The notes under the pieces: generated by a model
What the model was told of the DNA's origin: nothing
Seen by the model: only the letters and a program-made list of their open reading frames with translations
The model's database searches: none
Assembly: GCA_964276235.1 (NCBI GenBank)
Contig: CAXYEK010000001.1
Span: forward strand, 124,001 to 188,000
Direction of reading: 5' to 3'
Length of the DNA: 64,000 nt
Origin: SCGC-AAA076-P13 sp964276235
Lineage (GTDB): Bacteria > Pseudomonadota > Gammaproteobacteria > Magnimaribacterales > D2472
Shown here: piece after piece, positions 33,366-42,646 of the stretch
Position numbering within the stretch: position 1 is the first letter of the stretch
Layout: the number at the start of each line of letters is the position of its first letter
Position numbers and translations under genes: made by a program

Positions 33366-34573
33366 ACAGTGAGTTCAAAATGAGCAACTTGGAGTGCAGT
33401 GATGAAAGCCTCCATCGCAACCTCTAGCTCTTCTCCATCAATGAAAGTTGGAGCGATTCTTATTACATTATTATTAGGATCTATTCCCTTTGGGAAAGTT
33501 GCCCCAGCAGGTGTAATCATCACGCCAATATCAGAACATAAGGCTATAACTTCAGTAGCTATTGGCTTTTTTGTGGTGTAAGTAATGAAATAGCCTCCTG
33601 TAGGCCTTGAAAAGGCTCCAAATTGATCAGAAAGTCTTTCTAATACAGAATATGCTATCTCAAATTTGGGTCTAATAAGGTCAGCATGCTTTACCATATG
33701 ATTTTCAATGGATTTGATATCTTTAAAGAAATCTACATGCCTTTGCTGATTTACTTTATCTGGGCAAATCACCATAGAGCCTCTCATTCTTTTAACAAGT
33801 TTTAGATTCTCTCCAGCAGCAGCCATGAAAGATAACCCTCCTCCTCCAAAGGTTACTTTTGAAAATGAGGTAACAACAACTGTTTGAGTGCTAACATCTG
33901 ATTCGATTGCAATCTGCCAGGTTGGAGTTTGCTTTATTGTCGGCAGAAAGTCATGTATTAGATAAGCATGATCAAATAAGAATAGGAAATTAGTAGAGTA
34001 ATTTTTTCCAATATTAAAAAGTTCTCTTATGTTGGCATCAGAGTAAACCTCTCCTGATGGGTTTGAATGCCTTGGAACACAAATAATTCCTAAAATATTA
34101 TCATGAGTTTCTAAAACACTTTTCATTGCTTCTATGTCAATACCATCACTATTTAATGGGACTGCAATAACCTCAATACCAAAGTCATCAAACATTCTAA
34201 AATGTCTATCAAAGCCTGGAACTGGGCAAATAAATTTAGGGCTATCAATATTTTTCCATGGAGTTGGAGTAGCAAACAGATAGTTAGCTAAGACAGTTTG
34301 ATAACTTAGTAATAAACTGGATTGCTCTCCCGTAATAATGTTTTCAAACTCTGCATTAAGTAAGCTTGCTCCTAACTCTCTTGCAGCTTTTATACCATAT
34401 GGCTCTCCATAATTCCTTATATCAACACCATCCTCATCAATTGGTTGAACTTGCATATCTAATAATTTATTAGATAAATCTAGCTGAAAGGAATCAGGTT
34501 TGCCACGAGTAATATCAATAGATAAACTCTTATCTCTTAGCGAATTATATTTTGAGATGATTTCTTCATGCAT
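33362..34573 (-). CDS. Class I aminotransferase (PF12897 aspartate aminotransferase-like)
   Basis: PLP enzyme of 403 residues. It opens with SIDITRGKPDSFQLDLSN and has NYGEPYGIKAARELGASLLN. A VPRHSNPSGEVYSD stretch is the NPSG motif, and FDHAYLIHDF precedes the PLP lysine in TSFSKVTFGGGG. These features place it with the MocR-related aspartate/alanine aminotransferases of PF12897 rather than the classical AspC. Substrate not assignable with certainty. Confidence 0.85.
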   Translation of the reverse strand: MHEEIISKYNSLRDKSLSIDITRGKPDSFQLDLSNKLLDMQVQPIDEDGVDIRNYGEPYGIKAARELGASLLNAEFENIITGEQSSLLLSYQTVLANYLFATPTPWKNIDSPKFICPVPGFDRHFRMFDDFGIEVIAVPLNSDGIDIEAMKSVLETHDNILGIICVPRHSNPSGEVYSDANIRELFNIGKNYSTNFLFLFDHAYLIHDFLPTIKQTPTWQIAIESDVSTQTVVVTSFSKVTFGGGGLSFMAAAGENLKLVKRMRGSMVICPDKVNQQRHVDFFKDIKSIENHMVKHADLIRPKFEIAYSVLERLSDQFGAFSRPTGGYFITYTTKKPIATEVIALCSDIGVMITPAGATFPKGIDPNNNVIRIAPTFIDGEELEVAMEAFITALQVAHFELTV

Positions 34574-34601
34574 AATATAAGAGATATTTTATAGGAGATT
34601 T

Positions 34602-35738
34602 GTGGTCGTGGTTAATTTTATGCTTGTTTTAAACTTTTTAGTCTTATGTGGCTTCGCATTTTATATATGGGATTCTAAAAATAAAAGTGAAAAGAGAGAG
34701 CAAAAAAAAGATGAGCGATTTGAGGAAAGGTTAAAGTCTGTAGCAGGTGAAATTGCTGTTGAGAATAACTCATCTATTCGTGATGCAAACCTTTCTGAGA
34801 TCAAAAAAACCTTAACCCCATTCAAGGAACAGCTTCAAAGGGATATAGATTTACTCCAAGATAGTATAAAAAAGCAAAACTTAGAAAGAGCAGCCTCTGA
34901 TGGTAAATTTAGTCAGCAAATTGATAGCTTGCTTAATGCAACTGGTGGTATGCAGGAAGATGCTCAAAACTTAACCAAAGCTTTAAGAGGCGATAGTAAG
35001 CAACAAGGAGATTGGGGTGAACAAATTCTTGAAATGGCACTTGAAAAAGCTGGTTTACAGGAAAATATAAATTACTTACTTCAGCCAAATTATAAAGATA
35101 AAAAAGGAAATAACTTGAGGCCAGATGCTGTAATACTTCTTCCAAATGAAAGAAATATTGTTATTGATTCAAAGGTTTCCTTAACAGCATACGACAAATT
35201 TGTGAATTCTGAAGATGAAGAAGAGAAACAGGCTCACTTAAAAGATCATATAACTTCAATAAAAAATCATATAAAAGGCTTATCTTCAAAAAATTATAAT
35301 GATTTGGAAGGTATCAATGCACCAGATTATTTATTTATTTTTGTTCCTATAGACTTTGCTTTATCTATAGCTCTTTCAAATAACTGGGATGTTCAAACAA
35401 TGGCTAATGACAATAAAATTGCATTTGTCACACCCATTAATTTAATAGCTATTTTAAGAATTGCTGAAAATCTTTGGCGACTTGATAAGCAAAATAAAAA
35501 TGCAGAAAATATTGCTAGTCGAGCAGGTCTTTTGTTTCAGAAATTTTCAAATTTTAATGAAGATTTTTCAAAAGTCGCAGAGCATTTAAATAAAGCTCAA
35601 GATTCTTATAATTCTGCTAGAAGTAAGCTAGTTGATGGAGATGGGAATTTATTTTCTCAAGTAGATAAGTTAAAAGAGCTTGGAGCTAAAACTCAAAAAA
35701 CTCTTTCCAAACCTAAAGAGTCTTTGAAAAAAGAATAA
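34602..35738 (+). CDS. rmuC: DNA recombination protein RmuC
   Basis: RmuC limits certain rearrangements at inverted repeats in E. coli and carries a nuclease-like fold. A short N-terminal membrane anchor (VLNFLVLCGFAFYIW) is followed by a coiled coil and the core QQGDWGEQILEMALEKAGL, RPDAVILLPNERNIVIDSK and DYLFIFVPIDFAL. At 378 residues it is shorter than the E. coli protein (475). The start is a GTG at 34602 with AGGAG just upstream; GTG 34608 is possible. Confidence 0.92.
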   Translation: MVVVNFMLVLNFLVLCGFAFYIWDSKNKSEKREQKKDERFEERLKSVAGEIAVENNSSIRDANLSEIKKTLTPFKEQLQRDIDLLQDSIKKQNLERAASDGKFSQQIDSLLNATGGMQEDAQNLTKALRGDSKQQGDWGEQILEMALEKAGLQENINYLLQPNYKDKKGNNLRPDAVILLPNERNIVIDSKVSLTAYDKFVNSEDEEEKQAHLKDHITSIKNHIKGLSSKNYNDLEGINAPDYLFIFVPIDFALSIALSNNWDVQTMANDNKIAFVTPINLIAILRIAENLWRLDKQNKNAENIASRAGLLFQKFSNFNEDFSKVAEHLNKAQDSYNSARSKLVDGDGNLFSQVDKLKELGAKTQKTLSKPKESLKKE

Positions 35739-35739
35739 T

Positions 35740-37293
35740 ATGGACCATCTAAAGATATGGAAATACCTTTCTCTACCATGGCTGTTATTTGCTTTAATTT
35801 TCTTTGCTGGTTTTTTTTATTCTGCTTTCTTTTATGAAATTGATAATCAATTCTTATCTACAAAGTATCTTTACTCATTATTTACAAATACTCTAATACT
35901 TTCAGTAACTACTGGCCTGATGGCTGCACTTATAGCAGTGCCTTTAGCAATAATTGTTACTCTATATAAATTTCCAGGGCATAATTTTTTTAGCTGGGCA
36001 TTAAGTCTTTCAATTGCCTTTCCAGCTTATGTTTATGCTTTTATTTTTGTTGGTGCATTTGAATATTCCAGTCCTTTGGCAACATTTTTTAGGGATTTGG
36101 ATTTATCTCTTCCTTCAATAAAAAATCTTTATGGTGCATCAGTTATTATGTCTATGGCCTTATTTCCATATATATTTCTTTTAGCTAAAGCTCAATTAGC
36201 TACTATGGGAGTTGGTTTGTTTAAAGCAGCTAAAACTCTTGGAAAAACAAATACTCAAACTATTATTAAGGTCATAATTCCCTCTTTATGGCCAACTATT
36301 CTGGCAGGTATTCTCTTAGTGATGCTCGAAACTATTGCAGATTTTGGTGGAGTTTCGACACTGAATGTAAACACTTTCACTGTTGGTATATATAATGCTT
36401 GGTTTGGATATCAGAGTTACTATTCTGGTGCCAGGTTAGCTGCTTATTTATTATTATTTGTCTTTTTGTTCCTTTTTTTAAGCAAGTTCTTAAATAGCTC
36501 TAATTACTCTGTAGCCTCTTCAACTGGTGAAATCTATGAAAAAATAAATATAAGTAGAACTATGCAATATATTTGTACTTCGATTTGTTTGATTATCTTT
36601 TTAATTACCTTCTGTCTTCCGTTTTATCAAATAATTGATTGGGCAATTCTAAGCGAATACTCTGCATTGATAGAAAACTTTGGTGCGCTGCTCAACTCTG
36701 TTTTGTTAGGCCTTCTAGCTTCAGTATTTACAGTAGGTATTTCCATAATTCTTGCCCTAAGCTTTCTTGGAACTTCTAGCTATAGACCATTCATAGCAAT
36801 ATCATCTTCTGGATATGCTATTCCAGGATCAGTCATTGCTGCAGGAGTGTTAATAACATTTGATTCGATTTTTAATATCTCTATAACGTCATACGGAATT
36901 TTGGGTCTATTGCTCTGCCTTGCATTACGTTTCATGACACCTTCATTTAAATACCTTTCTGCTTCTCTGGGTAATATTTCGCCTTCGTCACAGAATGCTT
37001 TATCAGGATTCTCAGTAAATAGTTTTCGTGCCTTCTTCTTATTTTATTTTCCACAAATGAGACCAGCAATATTAATGAGTTTACTGGTAGTTTTTATAGA
37101 GGTTGTTAAAGAACAGCCAGCAACTCTTTTACTAAGACCGGTAGGTTTTGAGACTTTGTCATCTAAAATATATAATTTCACAAGCGAAGGCCAATGGGTT
37201 CTTGCCTCACTCCCAAGTCTCTTTTTGATTATCATTTGTTTAATATTTGTCTATATTCTCAATAAAGGCATCGATTTAAAAATGAATAAATGA
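35740..37293 (+). CDS. Fe(3+)-type ABC transporter permease (FbpB/SfuB-like)
   Basis: A 517-residue fused permease with two repeats of the binding-protein-dependent transport fold, about residues 45-250 and 300-510. The first repeat carries the EAA-type loop LFKAAKTLGKTNTQTIIKVI. It contains roughly twelve hydrophobic segments. This double-length form is typical of ferric iron importers. No substrate-binding protein or ATPase gene is adjacent, so its partners must be elsewhere. It begins one base after rmuC. Confidence 0.88.
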   Translation: MDHLKIWKYLSLPWLLFALIFFAGFFYSAFFYEIDNQFLSTKYLYSLFTNTLILSVTTGLMAALIAVPLAIIVTLYKFPGHNFFSWALSLSIAFPAYVYAFIFVGAFEYSSPLATFFRDLDLSLPSIKNLYGASVIMSMALFPYIFLLAKAQLATMGVGLFKAAKTLGKTNTQTIIKVIIPSLWPTILAGILLVMLETIADFGGVSTLNVNTFTVGIYNAWFGYQSYYSGARLAAYLLLFVFLFLFLSKFLNSSNYSVASSTGEIYEKINISRTMQYICTSICLIIFLITFCLPFYQIIDWAILSEYSALIENFGALLNSVLLGLLASVFTVGISIILALSFLGTSSYRPFIAISSSGYAIPGSVIAAGVLITFDSIFNISITSYGILGLLLCLALRFMTPSFKYLSASLGNISPSSQNALSGFSVNSFRAFFLFYFPQMRPAILMSLLVVFIEVVKEQPATLLLRPVGFETLSSKIYNFTSEGQWVLASLPSLFLIIICLIFVYILNKGIDLKMNK

Positions 37294-37304
37294 GACAATG
37301 AGCC

Positions 37305-38543
37305 ATGAAAAATGTAGCTATAATCGGTGCCGGAATCGCAGGCATAACAACAGCCTATACACTTCTAAAAAGAGGTCATAAAGTAACAATTATTGATTAT
37401 AGAAGATATCCAGCAATGGCTACTAGCTATGCGAATGGTGGGCAACTTAGTGCTAGTAATGCTGAAACATGGAACACAAGTAAAAATGTAATCAATGGTA
37501 TTAAATGGATGTTTAAGCCGGATGCTCCTTTATTGTTTAACCCCTCTCCAGAAATTCAAAAATATAAATGGATGATGGGATTCTTATTAGCGACTTTAAA
37601 AAGAGAGCATAAAAAAAATACACTCAAAACAATTGATCTAGCTAAACAGGCTAGAGAAATTTATTTTAGGATAGCGGATGAGGAAGGTATTGAATTTGAA
37701 CTTTTAAAGAAAGGTATTTTAAGATTTTATGATACAGAAACTGAATTTAAATTAGATAGAAATAAGGCTTCCTGGCTTCATCAAGAAGGTATGGAATGGG
37801 ACATACTTACAAGTGAAGAAGTAAGAAAACTTGAACCTGCTTTTGAAAATAATGCTAACTATGAAAAAATTCTAGGTGGTATATACACCAAGTCTGATGC
37901 CAGTGGAGATATTCACAAATTTTGCACTAATCTAGAAAAGGTTCTCGTGGATAAATACTCTGCGAAGCTGCAGCTAAATACAAACGTTGAGCACATTACA
38001 AGACAAAAAAATGAACTAGTATTAACTATGAGAAATGAAAATGAGGTTTTCAATAATAATTTTGATAACGTTGTTATTTGTGCAGGTGTTGGAACTCAGA
38101 AATTTGCTGACAAGCTTGGCGACAAAATGAATGTATATCCTGTTAAAGGATACAGCGTAACAATAGATTTGAAAGACGAACTCTCAAGAAGTTGTGCGCC
38201 AACTGTTTCCTTAATTGATCAACCAGTAAAAATAGTTGCTAGCAGATTAGGTAATAGGTTCAGAGTTGCAGGTACTGCAGAGCTTGCTGGCATTAACACT
38301 GATATTAAACAAGACAGAATAAGACCATTGTTGAAATGGGTTGAAAAATACTTTCCAAATGTTAGTACTGAGACTTTCACTCCATGGGCCGGGTTAAGAC
38401 CTATGACACCTAATATGATGTCAATAACCAATCAGAGCAAAATGAAAGGAATTTATTATCATGCTGGTCATGGTCATTTAGGATGGACACTTAGCGCAGC
38501 CACTGCAAAATTAGTAGTGGATAAGTTAGAAAGTGGTAGTTAA
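37305..38543 (+). CDS. dadA: D-amino-acid dehydrogenase, small subunit type
   Basis: FAD enzyme that oxidatively deaminates D-amino acids and feeds electrons to the respiratory chain. VAIIGAGIAGITTAYTLLKR is the FAD motif at residues 4-23, SYANGGQLSASNAETWN is characteristic of DadA, and WAGLRPMTPNMMSI with YYHAGHGHLGWTLS forms the C-terminal FAD contact. The 412 residues agree with the family. No alanine racemase is adjacent. Confidence 0.92.
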   Translation: MKNVAIIGAGIAGITTAYTLLKRGHKVTIIDYRRYPAMATSYANGGQLSASNAETWNTSKNVINGIKWMFKPDAPLLFNPSPEIQKYKWMMGFLLATLKREHKKNTLKTIDLAKQAREIYFRIADEEGIEFELLKKGILRFYDTETEFKLDRNKASWLHQEGMEWDILTSEEVRKLEPAFENNANYEKILGGIYTKSDASGDIHKFCTNLEKVLVDKYSAKLQLNTNVEHITRQKNELVLTMRNENEVFNNNFDNVVICAGVGTQKFADKLGDKMNVYPVKGYSVTIDLKDELSRSCAPTVSLIDQPVKIVASRLGNRFRVAGTAELAGINTDIKQDRIRPLLKWVEKYFPNVSTETFTPWAGLRPMTPNMMSITNQSKMKGIYYHAGHGHLGWTLSAATAKLVVDKLESGS

Positions 38544-39196
38544 GGCAAATCTATAATTTCCCAAGACCTATTTAAACTCTCTTGTCTAAGAATATTATCT
38601 GGATTCACAGCGATTGGATTTTCAACTTCTTTTAAAAGTGGTAGATCATTAATTGAATCAGAATAAAAAGTTGTATCTTGAAAATCATTAAAACCATTCA
38701 AAGCCATCCATTCTCTAACCTTTATAAGCTTTCCACTACCTAATGCGGCTGGTTCAATTATGTTTCCAGTGAATTTATTATTTACGACTTCGGGTAAAGT
38801 TGCCACTACATTTTTAAACTCTAATCTTTCTGCGATTCTATCTACCAGCACTTTATTGGTTGCAGATGCCAATAACAAAGTATCGTTATTATCGTAATGC
38901 TTATGAATTAACCTGAGAGCATAAATATTTATCATAGGCTCAATAATTTCTAGTAGAAACTTATCAAGAATTTTTGGAAGATCTTTATTACCAATATCAA
39001 TGAAGGAGCCTATGGCAAAGCTACAATATTCATTAATATTTAAAGTGCCTTGATTATATTGATCAAAAAAGTACTTGTTTTTATCATTGTAAACTTCGGA
39101 GTTAACAAAGTTATTTTTAATAAGAAATTCTATCCATGAGTAATCAGAATCTCCTCTAAGGATGGTATTATCAAGGTCAAATATTGTTAATTTCAT
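38540..39196 (-). CDS. HAD-IB family phosphatase (SerB-like)
   Basis: A 218-residue haloacid-dehalogenase hydrolase. The nucleophile motif FDLDNTILRGDSDYSW opens the protein, LLASATNKVLVDRIAE is motif II, the lysine lies in GSGKLIKVREW, and YSDSINDLPLLKEVENPIAV closes it. This is the HAD-IB pattern (phosphoserine phosphatase-like, as in CicA-type proteins); the substrate is unknown. Its start lies only 13 bases from the divergent rppH start. Confidence 0.87.
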   Translation of the reverse strand: MKLTIFDLDNTILRGDSDYSWIEFLIKNNFVNSEVYNDKNKYFFDQYNQGTLNINEYCSFAIGSFIDIGNKDLPKILDKFLLEIIEPMINIYALRLIHKHYDNNDTLLLASATNKVLVDRIAERLEFKNVVATLPEVVNNKFTGNIIEPAALGSGKLIKVREWMALNGFNDFQDTTFYSDSINDLPLLKEVENPIAVNPDNILRQESLNRSWEIIDLP

Positions 39197-39209
39197 TTAT
39201 GTACTGTTT

Positions 39210-39699
39210 ATGATTCAAGAACCTGGCTACAGATTGAATGTTGGTTTAATCATTATCAATGATAATGGTAAATTGCTTCTATGCAAAAGAAAAAATATGA
39301 ATAGTTGGCAGTTTCCTCAAGGAGGTATAGATATGGGGGAGACGCCTACGAAAGCATCGAAGAGAGAATTATTTGAAGAAGTGGGTATTAAGTCGAATTG
39401 TGTAAAACTAGTTGGGTCCATGAGTGATTGGATCAAATATCAAATACCTAAAAAACAGTAGAAGAAATAATTTCTTGAAAAAAGGAATAAAAGGTCAAAA
39501 GCAAAAATGGTTTATGTATAGGTTAAAAAAGAATACGGAGATAACTTTTGAAAATGACCCAGATGGCGAATTTGATGATTTTAAATGGGTCTCGTATTGG
39601 TATCCCTTACATACTATTGTCTCTTTTAAAAAAGACGTTTATAGAAAAGCTTTAAATGATTTGAGCCCTGTATTTTGTAAAGAACTGAATCATGATTGA
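39210..39699 (+). CDS. rppH: RNA pyrophosphohydrolase RppH (frameshifted)
   Basis: Removes pyrophosphate from mRNA 5' ends to trigger decay. From the ATG at 39210 it reads MIQEPGYRLNVGLIII and carries a perfect Nudix box (GGIDMGETPTKASKRELFEE). The frame stops after DWIKYQIPKKQ. The expected continuation NNFLKKGIKGQKQKWFMYRL and WVSYWYPLHTIVSFKKDVYR lies one frame away and ends at 39699. Dropping one A from the six-A run at 39450-39455 joins the halves into about 162 residues. Confidence 0.9.
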
Positions 39700-40483
39700 A
39701 GAATTAATAATATTTTCATTTTTAGGTATTTTTGTTGGTCTTGTTGCTGGCATGTTTGGTATTGGTGGAGGAACGTTAATAGTTCCTGTTCTTGTAGCTA
39801 GTTTTTTAAATCATGATTTTCAAGAAGATATAACTGTCCATCTTGCAATTGGGTCTTCCATGGCAAGTATTTTTTTTACTGGCATAGCTTCAGCAAATGC
39901 CCATAGAAAAAAAAGAGCTATAAATTTTGATATATTAAAGCCTGTAACGTATGGAATTATTTTTGGTGCTTTTTTGGGAGCAATTTTTGCACTTCAGTTA
40001 GGAGGAGATGTTTTAAAATTAATTATTGCACTTTTTGCTTTAGCTGCAGCTCTTAGAATTGGGTTTAGTATTGAGTTCAAATCCTCTAATAAAAGACCAA
40101 TAGACTTAATATCTTATTCAGCTGGTTCAGGTATAGGGTTCTTATCATCTTTGCTGGGAATAGGTGGAGGTATGTTTTCAGTTCCATACTTTAGGAGTTC
40201 TGGCCTAAGCATGACAACAAGTGTTGGTACCGCAGCCGCTTGCGGGATTCCAATAGCACTTTTTGCATCTCTCGGATATTTCTTTATGGGTATGGGTAAT
40301 CCCTCTTTGCCTAACTTAAGCTTGGGATATATTTATCTTCCTGCTGTATTTGGTATTTCTATAACAAGTGTATTTGCTGCAAAGTATGGAGCGCAAATAG
40401 CTCATTATGTTTCAGAGAATACCCTTAAAAGATTGATGGTAGCACTATTATTAACAATTTCTATTTATATGGTTGTAATATGA
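39692..40483 (+). CDS. TauE/SafE family sulfite/sulfonate-type exporter
   Basis: A 263-residue membrane protein with the two family repeats: GLVAGMFGIGGGTLIVPVLV near the N-terminus and GFLSSLLGIGGGMFSVPYF in the middle, among about eight helices. Members move sulfite, sulfoacetate or related organic anions, but this one cannot be assigned to a substrate. It overlaps rppH by eight and lgt by four bases. Confidence 0.87.
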   Translation: MIEELIIFSFLGIFVGLVAGMFGIGGGTLIVPVLVASFLNHDFQEDITVHLAIGSSMASIFFTGIASANAHRKKRAINFDILKPVTYGIIFGAFLGAIFALQLGGDVLKLIIALFALAAALRIGFSIEFKSSNKRPIDLISYSAGSGIGFLSSLLGIGGGMFSVPYFRSSGLSMTTSVGTAAACGIPIALFASLGYFFMGMGNPSLPNLSLGYIYLPAVFGISITSVFAAKYGAQIAHYVSENTLKRLMVALLLTISIYMVVI

Positions 40484-41278
40484 TAATTGAATTATCTTCT
40501 TTCTTTGATAACCCAAGTTTAATTGATTTTGGTCCTCTAAAGATTCAGTTTTATGCAGTAACCTGGCTTCTTTCTGCTCTTTTTATATATCTGTTTCTTA
40601 AATCAAATAAGATCATATTAGAGCTTGGCTTACATAAGGAAAAGGTTAATGATTTAGTTTTTTTATATGGTTTATTCTTTGGGGCTATGTGTGGTGGACG
40701 AGTTGGATACATGTTGTTCTATGGGATGGATCAGTTATTAGAAAATCCATTATCACTTTTTTATGTCTGGCAAGGTGGCTTAAGTTTTCATGGTGGCTTG
40801 GCTGGAGTTGTTATTAGTTTGGTTGTTTTTTGTAAGAAAAATAAAATTAGCTTCTTCAGATTAATGGATGCTGTTGCTTTAGCTATGCCAATTGGGCTTG
40901 GTCTTGTAAGAATAGGCAATTTTCTTAATGGTGAATTATATGGCAGGCAAACTAATGGGAGATTGGGGTTTTATATTTCCGACAGATCCCTATGGTTTTT
41001 TAAGGCATCCTTCTCAATTATATGAAAGTTTTGGTGAAGGTTTGCTTTTGTTTGTATTGCTTTTTTTAATTAACAAATCTTCTAAAACTCATGGTGTTGT
41101 CTGTTCATCTTTTCTTATACTTTATGGAGTGATTAGATTTATAATTGAATTTTTTAGACAGCCTGATGCTCATATGGGTTTTGTCTTATTAGAATATATA
41201 AGTATGGGTCAACTATTATGCATTCCAATGATAATTATTGGCTTCATGATATTAGGTTATACGAGGAAAAAAGCATGA
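40480..41278 (+). CDS. lgt: Phosphatidylglycerol-prolipoprotein diacylglyceryl transferase (frameshifted)
   Basis: Adds the diacylglyceryl group to the lipobox cysteine of prolipoproteins. The first frame has GAMCGGRVGYMLFYG, VWQGGLSFHGGLAG and the RIGNFLNGELYGR signature, then breaks after about residue 160. The expected GFIFPTDPYGFLRHPSQLYE, IEFFRQPDAHMG and YISMGQLLCIPMI follow one frame away to the stop at 41278. One extra base in the GGGGTTTT run at 40965-40972 explains it. Joined length about 265 residues. Upstream of thyA, as in E. coli. Confidence 0.92.
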
Positions 41279-42138
41279 AAGCATATTTAGATCTACTTCA
41301 ACACATTATAGAGAATGGTGATGAAAAAGATGATCGAACTAATACGGGAACTATTTCTTCTTTTGGTCATCAATTAGCTTTTGATCTTGAAGAAGGCTTT
41401 CCGGCAGTAACAACTAAATCATTAGCCTGGAAGGGTGTGGTTTCTGAATTAATTTGGTTTCTCGAGGGCTCCAGTGATGAAAGAAGATTAGCTGAAATAA
41501 GATTTGGAAAAGGCAGAGAAGAACTTACCGATTTAAATAAATACTCAACTATTTGGACAGATAATGCTGATAATCAAGGCAAGAGTTTAGGGTATGAAAA
41601 TAATGAATTAATAAAAAAATTAGGCCCAGTTTACGGAGTTCAATGGAGAGACTGGGGTGGGATTGATCAAATACAACAATTACTCAAAAATCTAAAAGAA
41701 AATCCAGATGGAAGAAGGCATATATTATCAGCTTGGAATGTTGGGGAAATAGATAAAATGGCTCTACCTCCTTGTCATGTAATGTCTCAATTTTATATAA
41801 ATAAGGGAACTATTAGCTGTCACATGTACCAAAGGAGTGCTGATATGTTTTTAGGTGTCCCATTCAATATAGCTAGCTACGCTTTGCTCCTTAGCATATT
41901 TGGCGAGATATTAGATTTAACTCCAAAACGATTTGTTCATTCTTTTGGAGATGCTCATATCTATAAGAACTCTATTAATCAAGTTAAAGAACAGATTTCA
42001 AGAGAGCCAAAAATACTACCTTCGTTGAGCATGCCGAAACTATCTTCATTGGAAGATATATCAAAATGTAAAGTTGAAGACTTTAAACTTATGAACTATG
42101 AACATCATCCAGCAATAAAAGCAAAAATGGCGGTATGA
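41275..42138 (+). CDS. thyA: Thymidylate synthase
   Basis: Methylates dUMP to dTMP using methylene-tetrahydrofolate. The catalytic cysteine is in LPPCHVMSQFYI, with DRTNTGTISSFGHQLAFDL, YQRSADMFLGVPFNIASYAL and RFVHSFGDAHIYKN also present. From the ATG at 41275, which overlaps the lgt stop as ATGA, it has 287 residues; a longer frame exists upstream but homology begins here. folA follows by ATGA, so dTMP synthesis and dihydrofolate recycling are coupled. Confidence 0.96.
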   Translation: MKAYLDLLQHIIENGDEKDDRTNTGTISSFGHQLAFDLEEGFPAVTTKSLAWKGVVSELIWFLEGSSDERRLAEIRFGKGREELTDLNKYSTIWTDNADNQGKSLGYENNELIKKLGPVYGVQWRDWGGIDQIQQLLKNLKENPDGRRHILSAWNVGEIDKMALPPCHVMSQFYINKGTISCHMYQRSADMFLGVPFNIASYALLLSIFGEILDLTPKRFVHSFGDAHIYKNSINQVKEQISREPKILPSLSMPKLSSLEDISKCKVEDFKLMNYEHHPAIKAKMAV

Positions 42139-42646
42139 ATATGATAATTTCTCATGTTGTGGCAGTATCAAATAATAATGTAATTGGTGTTGATAATAAT
42201 TTACCTTGGAACCTAAGGACTGATCTTGCTCATTTTAAAGAATATACAACAAATAAAATAATTATAATGGGTAGAAAAACCTTTGAATCGATTGGAAGAC
42301 CTCTCCCTAATAGAACAAATTTTGTAATATCAAGAACATTGCATGATATCCCAGGTGCGCATATCTTTAATAATTTAGAGGATGCGCTGAAAGCTGCTAA
42401 AGAACACAGTGAGAATGATAAGGAGATGAGGCTGAGGCTGTAATTATTGGCGGTGGGTATCTATTTAGAGATACTTTATCAACCTTTAATAAGTTAGTGC
42501 TCACAAGAGTTGATTGCGACATTGATGGAGATATTTTTTATCCAGACATTGATTTAACTAACTGGAATCTTATTAAAACTGAATCTTTTAAAAAAGATGA
42601 TGACAATGACTACGATTTTAAAGTCGAAGAATATAAAAAACTATGA
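42135..42646 (+). CDS. folA: Dihydrofolate reductase (frameshifted)
   Basis: Regenerates tetrahydrofolate consumed by ThyA. The N-terminal part has VAVSNNNVIGVDNNLPWNLR, MGRKTFESIGRPLPNR and NFVISR, and its frame stops at 42443. The remaining GGGYLFRDTLSTFNKLVLTR, VDCDIDGDIFYPDIDLTNW and FKVEEYKKL continue in another frame to 42646. One missing base in AAGGAGATGAGG around 42425-42428 accounts for the break. Repaired length is about 170 residues (E. coli 159). Confidence 0.9.

Noticed and set aside
39445..42445. Programmed ribosomal frameshifting in rppH, lgt or folA
   Set aside because: These families are not known to use it, there is no X-XXY-YYZ heptamer in the right frame with a following structure, and direction differs between genes. 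Single-base indels explain all cases more simply.
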